A stretch of DNA of 64,000 nt from Streptomyces fagopyri (GTDB lineage: Bacteria; Actinomycetota; Actinomycetes; Streptomycetales; Streptomycetaceae). The position numbers were made by a program, and so were the translations under genes. The notes beneath the pieces are model-generated. The model did not search any database and was not told the origin of the DNA. It saw nothing but the letters and a program-made list of their open reading frames with translations. Shown piece after piece: positions 58,230-64,000 of the stretch. Position 1 is the stretch's first letter. Each line of letters starts with the position of its first letter. Where the stretch lies: contig NZ_CP045643.1 of assembly GCF_009498275.1 (NCBI RefSeq), positions 2,604,001 through 2,668,000 of the forward strand. Reading direction: 5' to 3'.

Positions 58230-60772
58230 GAGGCCTGCCTTTCTGCAACTGCCGGTGGGGGGGTGAGCGTTCCGGGGCGGCGGTCCACCGCCCGGACCGT
58301 GAGGACCATGGTGAGTCCGCCGCCGGGGGTGTCCTCGGCGTTCAGTGTGCCGCCCATCGACTCGGCGAAGCCGCGGGCGACGGCGAGCCCGAGGCCCACC
58401 CCGGCACCGCGCGGGGCGTCGCCGTAGCGCTGGAAGGGCGCGAAGATGCGCTCCTTGGCCTCGTCCGGGACGCCGGGGCCGCGGTCCACCACCCGGACCT
58501 CCACCCGGTCGGCGATGGCGCTCGCGGAGACGAGGACCCGGTCGCCCACGGGGCTGTACTTGACGGCGTTCTCGACGAGGTTGGCGACCGCCCGCTCCAG
58601 CAGCCCGGCGTCGACGGCGACCATCGGCAGGACCTCCGGGATCTCCAGGTCCACGCTGTCCTCGGGTACGCCGCCCAGCGCCATCGGCACCACCTCGTCG
58701 AGGTCGATCTCGCGGATCAGCGGGGTGACGGTGCCGGTCTGGAGGCGGGACATGTCGAGCAGGTTGCCCACCAGGTGGTCGAGCCGGTCGGCACCCTGCT
58801 CGATCGCCTCCTGGAGCTCCGCCCGGTCCTCCTCCGACCAGTCCACGTCCTCGGACCGCAGTGAGGTCACGGCGGCCTTGATCGCGGCCAGCGGGGTGCG
58901 CAGGTCGTGGCTGACGGCGGCCAGCAGCGCGGTGCGGATGCGGTTGCCCTCGGCCAGCTCCTTGGCCTGGTCGGCCTCGTGCTGGAGGCGCTGGCGGTCC
59001 AGCACGACGGCGGCCTGGGCGGCGAAGGCGGCGAGCACCCGTCGGTCGGAGGCGGGCAGCACCCGTCCCGAGAGCGCGAGCGCCATGTGGTCACCGACCG
59101 GCATGTCCACGTCCGCGTCCTCGGGCCGCAGCGGTGACCGCGGGCCGACGCTGCCCGCGCAGGTCCACGGTTCGACGCCGCCCGCCCGCTCCAGCAGCGC
59201 GACCGACTCCATCCCGAAGGTCTCCCTGACCCGTTCCAGGAGGGCTTCCAGGCTGGTCTCGCCGCGCAGGACGCTGCCCGCGAGGAAGGACAGGATCTCC
59301 GACTCGGCGCGCAGTCTGGCCGCCTGGTGGGTGCGGCGGGCGGCCAGGTCCACCACGGAGGCCACGGAGACGGCGACGCCCACGAAGATCGCGATGGCGA
59401 CGATGTTCTTGGGGTCGGCGATCGTCAGGCGGTGCAGCGGCGGTGTGTAGAAGTAGTTCAGCAGCAGGGAGCCGAAGGCCGCCGAGGCGAGGGCCGGGAA
59501 CAGTCCGCCGAGCAGGGCGGCCGCGACCGTCACCGTCAGGAACAGCAGCATGTCGTTGGCGAGGCCGAGGTCGACGGTGTTGAGCAGCGGCGCGAGGACC
59601 ACCGGGCCGCCCAGGCCGATCAGCCAGCCCCAGATGATCCGGGAGCGGCCGAGCCGCGCGCCGCGGGCGGCGGGCAGTCCGCGCCCCTTGGCGACCTCGT
59701 CGTGGGTGACGATGTGGACGTCCAGGTCGGGGCCGGACTCGCGGGCGACCGTGGCGCCGACGCCGGGCCCGAAGACGTACTGCCAGGTCTTGCGGCGGGA
59801 GGAGCCGAGCACGATCTGGGTGGCGTTGACCCCGCGGGCGAAGTCCAGCAGCGAGACGGGTATGTCGTCGCCGATGACGTGGTGGAAGGTGCCGCCGAGG
59901 TCCTCGACCAGCGTGCGCTGGACGGCCAGCTCCTTGGGCGAGGCGTTGGTGAGCCCGTCGCTGCGCGCGATGTAGACGGCCATGACCGCGCCGCCCGCGC
60001 CCTTCTCGGCCAGCCGCGCGGCACGGCGGATCAGGGTTCGCCCCTCGGGGCCGCCGGTCAGGCCCACCACGATCCGTTCGCGCGAGCCCCAGATCTTGGA
60101 GACCCGGTGCTCGCTGCGGTACTCGGTCAGGTACTCGTCGACCCGGTCGGCCACCCACAGCAGGGCCAGCTCGCGCAGCGCGGTGAGGTTGCCGGGGCGG
60201 AAGTAGTTGGACAGGGCCGCGTCGACCTTGTCGGACTTGTAGATGTTGCCGTGCGCCATACGGCGGCGCAGCGCCGGTGGCGACATGTCGACCAGCTCGA
60301 TCTGGTCCGCCCGGCGGACGACCTCGTCGGGGACGGTCTCCCGCTGCCGTACTCCGGTTATCGACTCGACGACGTCGCCGAGTGACTCCAGGTGCTGGAT
60401 GTTGACGGTCGAGACGACGTCGATCCCGGCCGCGAGCAGCTCGGCCACGTCCTGCCAGCGCTTGGCGTTGCGGGAACCGGGGACATTGGTGTGGGCGAGT
60501 TCGTCCACCAGGGCGACGGCCGGGGCGCGGAGCAGTACGGCGTCCACGTCCATCTCGGTGAAGGTGGAGCCGCGGTAGTCGAGCTCCTTGCGCGGGATCT
60601 GCTCCAGTCCGTGCAGCATCACCTCGGTGCGCGGCCGGTTGTGGTGCTCCACGAAGGCGACGACGCAGTCGGTGCCGCGCTCCATGCGCCGGTGCGCCTC
60701 GGACAGCATCGCGTACGTCTTGCCGACCCCCGGTGCCGCGCCGAGGTAGATCCGAAGCTTGCCGCGTCCCAT
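58226..60772 (-). CDS. kdpD: KdpD, potassium sensor histidine kinase
   Basis: 848 residues, ATG at 60772. N-terminal KdpD domain with a P-loop GAAPGVGKT (11-19), a universal-stress-protein domain (RTLIRRAARLAEKGAGGAVMAVYIA, about 240-360), four closely spaced transmembrane helices (about 395-490; IWGWLIGLGGPVVLAPLL and following), a GAF-like domain, HisKA with the phosphorylated histidine in AAVSHDLRTPLAAIK (near residue 630), and HATPase_c with NLVENAVKYSPVGD and RGPGVPDEAKERIFAPFQRY. It senses K+ or turgor and, in other bacteria, c-di-AMP through the USP domain. Cotranscribed with kdpE. The P-loop domain suggests nucleotide control. Confidence 0.95.
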   Translation of the reverse strand: MGRGKLRIYLGAAPGVGKTYAMLSEAHRRMERGTDCVVAFVEHHNRPRTEVMLHGLEQIPRKELDYRGSTFTEMDVDAVLLRAPAVALVDELAHTNVPGSRNAKRWQDVAELLAAGIDVVSTVNIQHLESLGDVVESITGVRQRETVPDEVVRRADQIELVDMSPPALRRRMAHGNIYKSDKVDAALSNYFRPGNLTALRELALLWVADRVDEYLTEYRSEHRVSKIWGSRERIVVGLTGGPEGRTLIRRAARLAEKGAGGAVMAVYIARSDGLTNASPKELAVQRTLVEDLGGTFHHVIGDDIPVSLLDFARGVNATQIVLGSSRRKTWQYVFGPGVGATVARESGPDLDVHIVTHDEVAKGRGLPAARGARLGRSRIIWGWLIGLGGPVVLAPLLNTVDLGLANDMLLFLTVTVAAALLGGLFPALASAAFGSLLLNYFYTPPLHRLTIADPKNIVAIAIFVGVAVSVASVVDLAARRTHQAARLRAESEILSFLAGSVLRGETSLEALLERVRETFGMESVALLERAGGVEPWTCAGSVGPRSPLRPEDADVDMPVGDHMALALSGRVLPASDRRVLAAFAAQAAVVLDRQRLQHEADQAKELAEGNRIRTALLAAVSHDLRTPLAAIKAAVTSLRSEDVDWSEEDRAELQEAIEQGADRLDHLVGNLLDMSRLQTGTVTPLIREIDLDEVVPMALGGVPEDSVDLEIPEVLPMVAVDAGLLERAVANLVENAVKYSPVGDRVLVSASAIADRVEVRVVDRGPGVPDEAKERIFAPFQRYGDAPRGAGVGLGLAVARGFAESMGGTLNAEDTPGGGLTMVLTVRAVDRRPGTLTPPPAVAERQAS

Positions 60773-60896
60773 GGCCCCATTGTCTTCCTGTCAAAGCTCT
60801 GTACGCTGCGTCGACCCTACGGCCCTTAATTACGACAAATGGGGCGCGGGGTCGGCGGGCGGCCGTCTTTGACACAACCCTGATGCGCAGGTCGGG

Positions 60897-61589
60897 TCAG
60901 TGCGCGGCGAGTTTTCCGTCGTTCAGCTCCAGTACCCGGTCCGCGGGACATCCGGGGGCCGCGTCACGTACGGCGACCAGGGCTGTCAGGTGTTCGCGGC
61001 GGACCGCGGCGCGCAGCGCTTCCAGGAGGGCGAGGCCGGTTCCGGGGTCGAGCCCGCCGGTGGGTTCGTCGGCGATCAGGAGCGCGGGGCGGTGGACGAG
61101 GGCGCGCGCGAGGGCCACGCGACGGTGCTGCCCGGCGGACAGTTCCCCTGGCCGGCACGCGGCCTGACCGGCGAGGCCGACGAGGGAGAGCAGCCGTTCG
61201 ACGCGCTCCTCCCGCTCGGGCGCGGGGGTCCCCCTCAGCCGCAGCGGCGCGGCGACGTTCTCGGCGACGGTGAGGACGGGGACGAGGCCTGCGGACGGGA
61301 ACAGGAAGCCGATCCGGTCCCGGCGCAGTTCCAGCAGCGCGTCCTCGTCCAGCGCGGCCGGCTCGAGCCCGTCGACGGTGATCCGCCCGGTGTCCGGTTC
61401 GCCGAGGCCGCCGACGAGGTGGAGGAGGGTGCTCCTGCCGGCCCCGGGGCGGCCCCGCAGGACGACGAGCCCGCCGCGCGGCACCTCGAAGGAGACACCG
61501 CGCAGCGCGTGCACGGCGGTGGCACCGCTGCCGTACGTGTGGTGCACGTTCTCGACGCGCACCGCGGTGTCCGTGGTGGCCTGGCTCAT
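60897..61589 (-). CDS. ABC transporter ATPase-like protein with degenerate catalytic motifs
   Basis: 230 residues from the ATG at 61589 (MSQATTDTAVRVENVHHTYG), with GGAGAGG upstream. LolD/MacB-type ABC fold, but key residues are changed: the Walker A reads GRPGAGRST, with Arg52 in place of the invariant lysine; the Q-loop position is proline (GFLFPSAG, 98); the signature is LSAGQ; and the switch histidine is replaced (VAVRDAAPG, about 208). Walker B aspartate and glutamate (LLIADEPTGG) remain. No permease gene is adjacent. ATP hydrolysis is probably weak or absent; it may be a regulatory relic. The start and frame look sound. Confidence 0.85.
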   Translation of the reverse strand: MSQATTDTAVRVENVHHTYGSGATAVHALRGVSFEVPRGGLVVLRGRPGAGRSTLLHLVGGLGEPDTGRITVDGLEPAALDEDALLELRRDRIGFLFPSAGLVPVLTVAENVAAPLRLRGTPAPEREERVERLLSLVGLAGQAACRPGELSAGQHRRVALARALVHRPALLIADEPTGGLDPGTGLALLEALRAAVRREHLTALVAVRDAAPGCPADRVLELNDGKLAAH

Positions 61590-61627
61590 GCCTCTCCCGC
61601 ACCGGCCGGGCGCCGGCCCGGCGGGAC

Positions 61628-61662
61628 GTCCGGGCACACGGTGTCGCGCCGTGTGCCCGGAC
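61628..61662 (-). terminator. Terminator after the alginate-lyase-family gene
   Basis: A perfect 14-bp stem (61628-61641 with 61649-61662) with a 7-nt loop, 10 nt past the lyase stop and before the ABC ATPase start. Confidence 0.88.
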
Positions 61663-61672
61663 GGGCGGCGGG

Positions 61673-62887
61673 TCAGCTGGAGTTGTCCCCGTGGGTGAGA
61701 GTCTCCCAGGCGACGAAGAGGTTGTTGCTGCCGGACGGCCGGTTCTGTTCGGTCAGCTTCTGGGTGTTGGTCATGGCGATGCCCAGCCGGTTGTGCAGGG
61801 CGTTGTAGCCGACCTCGGTGACCGGTCCGAGCCCGAGGTTGAGGGAGCCGCCGCACAGTGAGCTCGGCACCGCCTCGCCCAGCTGGTACTTCGCCTGGAA
61901 GCCGAGTGCCTGGCGCAGCCGCTCGCCGACGTCGGTGCCGTAGAGGTCCGCGCCCTGGATACGGCTGGTCTCCGCGATGTGGGAGATGGCCGAGATGCCG
62001 TATCCGGTGTGGGTGAAGTCGCGGCAGGTCTCCTGGGTGAGTCCGGTGGTGAAGGTGGACTGGCCCTGCCAGTAGCTGACGATCTTCGCCTTGGTGTCGA
62101 GGTTCTGGCTCGGCACCGTCTTGGGCAGGGCGCCGTCGGAGGCGAGGTAGACGTACGCGGCCGTCCGGGTCCGGAACTTCGCCATGGCCTTGTCGTAGGA
62201 GGTCTTGTCCTCCAGGAAGACGGAGATGCCGACCGCGGCCTCCATCATCGACAGCTCCCAGTTCCCGTTGGAGTTGGAGCCGTTGATCACCTCGGGCAGG
62301 TAGACGTCGCGCAGCATGGTCGCGAAACGTCCGGAGTTGGCCCAGGTGCCGGTGTAGGTGTACTTGATGATCTCGGCGGCCTTGGGCCAGGAGGAGCCGG
62401 CCCAGCCGGTCTGCAGGGGCGCGTTGCTGTTGGTGTGCTCCTTGATCACGCCCGACCAGGCGTCCATCAGCTCGATGGACTTCTTCGCGTACCGGTCGTC
62501 ACGGGTGATGTACCAGGCGAGGGCGTCGGTGTACGCGGCGATCGCGTCCTCGCGCTCGTCGGTGCAGCCGTAGTTGGGGTTGGAGTACGAGCCGCACTCC
62601 ACGGTCGCGCGGGGCTTGGCGGTGCGTGTCAGCGAGGCGTACGTGCTCGCCATCATCTGGTCGTACGCGCCCTTCCAGGGCTGGGCTCCCGCGTTGACCT
62701 TGGTGCGGGCGAAGTCCAGCTGCCCCTTGGAGACGGTGACTCCGGGGTGCGCGAAGACGGCGGGGGCGGCGTCGGCACGGTGGGCGGCGGGCCAGGTGAG
62801 GAGGCCGGAGACGAGGGCGGCCGTCGCGGCGACGGCGAGGAGGGCGGCGCGTGGCCGGCGGCGATGACGTGCGGGGGCGTCAAGCAT
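61673..62887 (-). CDS. Secreted alginate-lyase-family protein
   Basis: 404 residues from the ATG at 62887 (MLDAPARHRRRPRAALL); a GTG 12 codons earlier is in frame and neither has a clear ribosome site. Signal peptide to about residue 40 (arginine-rich n-region, then AALLAVAATAALVSGLLTWPAAHRADAAPA). The mature part is an (alpha/alpha) barrel-like alginate_lyase (PL5-like) domain: AYTDALAWYITRDDRYAKKSIELMDAWSGV, GWAGSSWPKAAEIIKY, NSNGNWELSMMEAAVGISVF, and HTGYGISAISHIAETSRIQG with histidines and asparagines that could be catalytic. Degrades an acidic extracellular polysaccharide; exact substrate unknown. Confidence 0.88.
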   Translation of the reverse strand: MLDAPARHRRRPRAALLAVAATAALVSGLLTWPAAHRADAAPAVFAHPGVTVSKGQLDFARTKVNAGAQPWKGAYDQMMASTYASLTRTAKPRATVECGSYSNPNYGCTDEREDAIAAYTDALAWYITRDDRYAKKSIELMDAWSGVIKEHTNSNAPLQTGWAGSSWPKAAEIIKYTYTGTWANSGRFATMLRDVYLPEVINGSNSNGNWELSMMEAAVGISVFLEDKTSYDKAMAKFRTRTAAYVYLASDGALPKTVPSQNLDTKAKIVSYWQGQSTFTTGLTQETCRDFTHTGYGISAISHIAETSRIQGADLYGTDVGERLRQALGFQAKYQLGEAVPSSLCGGSLNLGLGPVTEVGYNALHNRLGIAMTNTQKLTEQNRPSGSNNLFVAWETLTHGDNSS

Positions 62888-63091
62888 GTGGGGGACATCC
62901 GTTCTCGTATGTGAATGACACACTGGTTTCTGAACACGCGCGCTGGCCGGTGACCATAGGTACGGACCAGGCTTCCGTCAAGAGGTGAAGAAAGACGCGC
63001 AGTTCAACTGCCGTTCACGGATGAGAACTTGCCGCACGGGGGCGAGCCCGGCACCCGGGTGCCGTGCGCGCACGCGGCCGCTCACGCATGG

Positions 63092-63131
63092 CGAAAGGGC
63101 CGCACCCCCTGCCGGGGATGCGGCCCTTTCG
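63092..63131 (-). terminator. Terminator after the DUF3710 gene
   Basis: A stem of about 17 bp with one mismatch (63092-63108 with 63114-63131), ending in GAAAGGG/CCCTTTC, 30 nt past the DUF3710 stop. The rest of 62888-63160 is gene-free. Confidence 0.85.
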
Positions 63132-63160
63132 TACGGTCTCGTTCTCGGCGAGCACGGTGG

Positions 63161-63922
63161 CTAGCGGACCTCTGTGATCTCCGGTCCGCGCTGCAGCTGG
63201 CCCATGCCGCCGGAGAAGCGGGACCCGGCCTGCTCGTCCTGCTGGACACCCTCGGCCACCATCTGCGCGTCGTCCGGCAGCTTCAGGACGATCGGGTCAC
63301 GGGGGGCCATCGGACCCTCACCGCGCACGACGACCGTGTCCCTGAAGATCTGCTCCAGCAGCCCCGCGGCCTGCGGCTGCACCGCGCCCTGCCCGGAGAT
63401 CACTCCGCGCAGGAACCAGCGGGGGCCGTCCACACCGACGAACCGCACGACCTGGAAACCGCCCGTGCCGTCCGGCAGCTGCACCGGTACCTGCGCCCGC
63501 AGCTCCCAGCCCAGCGGGCCCTCGACCTCGTCGATGACACCGCCCTGCTGGGTGATGCCGGAGGCGATCTCCTCACGCACCTCGCCCCAGATGCCCTCGC
63601 GCTTGGGAGCGGCGAAGGCCTGCAGCTGCACGGCGCTGTCCTTGAGGACGACGGTGGCGGCGACGATCGCGTCACCCGCGACCTCGACCCGCAGCTCCAT
63701 GCCGTCGACTCCGGGGATCAGGAGACCACCCAGGTCCACCCGGCCCTCGGCGGGGTCCCGCACCTCCGAGTCGTCCCAGGGTCCGTCGGGGCGCGGCTCC
63801 GGCTCGAGCCTCACGCGCTCCCGCTCCACCTCGTCCGTCCCAGTGTCGACTCCGTCGACGACCTGCTCGGCCTCGCCCGCCGCGTCCTCGGCGGCACTGC
63901 CCTTCTTGCGACGTCCGAACAC
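63161..63922 (-). CDS. DUF3710 family protein
   Basis: 253 residues from the GTG at 63922 (VFGRRKKGSAAEDAAGE), with AAGGA seven bases upstream. After a charged, disordered N-terminus of ~55 residues, a conserved domain runs to ~220 (VDLGGLLIPGVDGMELRVEV, VQLQAFAAPKREGIWGEVREEIASGITQQGGV, GPRWFLRGVISGQGA). Function unknown; it typically lies next to dut (dUTPase) in actinobacteria, and the dut gene would be upstream, beyond base 64000. Complete gene in this window. Confidence 0.93.
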   Translation of the reverse strand: MFGRRKKGSAAEDAAGEAEQVVDGVDTGTDEVERERVRLEPEPRPDGPWDDSEVRDPAEGRVDLGGLLIPGVDGMELRVEVAGDAIVAATVVLKDSAVQLQAFAAPKREGIWGEVREEIASGITQQGGVIDEVEGPLGWELRAQVPVQLPDGTGGFQVVRFVGVDGPRWFLRGVISGQGAVQPQAAGLLEQIFRDTVVVRGEGPMAPRDPIVLKLPDDAQMVAEGVQQDEQAGSRFSGGMGQLQRGPEITEVR

Positions 63923-64000
63923 GTCACTGTCCTTCCCGGTCGGATACGACCGAAGCGTATCGATTCCCACCCGTTGTCCCGCCCACGGCGGCATGACCGC

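Overview
The window is high-GC DNA with strong GC bias at third codon positions, frequent GTG starts, many stop/start overlaps of the GTGA and ATGA type, and several genes that look leaderless. Together with actinobacterial gene families (SepF-like, CeoBC, DUF5999, DUF6099, DUF6299, DUF3159, DUF3710) and the acnA / MurA-like neighbourhood, this points to a Streptomyces or close relative, in chromosomal DNA. I see no rRNA or tRNA gene, CRISPR array, insertion sequence or prophage.

Layout. (1) 1-4.4 kb: two convergent GH92 alpha-mannosidases, the second with LacI-type operators in its promoter. (2) 4.8-7.7 kb: aconitase acnA with its own terminator and an upstream region carrying a DtxR/IdeR-type iron box and a MarR/TamR-type palindrome. 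(3) 7.9-12.7 kb: an SDR reductase divergent from an MmyB-like regulator, a DUF4236 protein, an XRE-MurA fusion, and small DUF6299 and DUF5999 proteins. (4) 12.8-20.6 kb: an aerobic aromatic-CoA catabolic cluster, best read as 2-aminobenzoate (anthranilate) degradation: CoA ligase, PaaX regulator, acyl-CoA dehydrogenase plus RidA-like protein, enoyl-CoA hydratase plus monooxygenase/reductase. Two promoters share an identical 13-bp operator. (5) 20.9-23.8 kb: an anti-sigma-type ATPase, then argF and arcA of the arginine deiminase route.

(6) 23.9-30.2 kb: an RNA-repair locus. SPFH protein and NAD-kinase-like protein run rightward as a coupled pair and converge on the coupled Hen1-Pnkp pair. I regard this four-gene unit as the most interesting system in the window. 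(7) 30.4-34.3 kb: F420-type oxidoreductase, DUF6099, MazG-like pyrophosphohydrolase, ABC-type ATPase, SepF-like protein. (8) 34.4-39.6 kb: a single-chain nitrate reductase fused to a CysJ-like NADPH reductase, with a GlnR-like box and 22-bp repeats upstream, followed by a double Mop-domain molybdate-binding protein. (9) 39.7-41.4 kb: a putative GT-C membrane glycosyltransferase. (10) 41.5-49.4 kb: a polymorphic-toxin island: SseB-like, WXG-like, RHS/YD toxin of 1588 residues, immunity candidate, and a duplicated immunity candidate preceded by a remnant of a methyltransferase gene end.

(11) 49.5-64 kb: a conserved actinobacterial block: TRAM/RlmD-type methyltransferase, APC permease, two TrkA/CeoBC RCK proteins, DUF3159, OB-fold protein, DUF3710. 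It is interrupted by a GNAT gene, an orphan kdpDE sensor pair, an ABC ATPase with several altered catalytic motifs, and a secreted alginate-lyase-family protein. The order matches, from memory, the M. tuberculosis Rv2689c-Rv2697c block, so dut probably lies just beyond the right edge. The theme of this block is potassium or osmotic homeostasis.

Operator and promoter calls are by eye; no searches or alignments were run.
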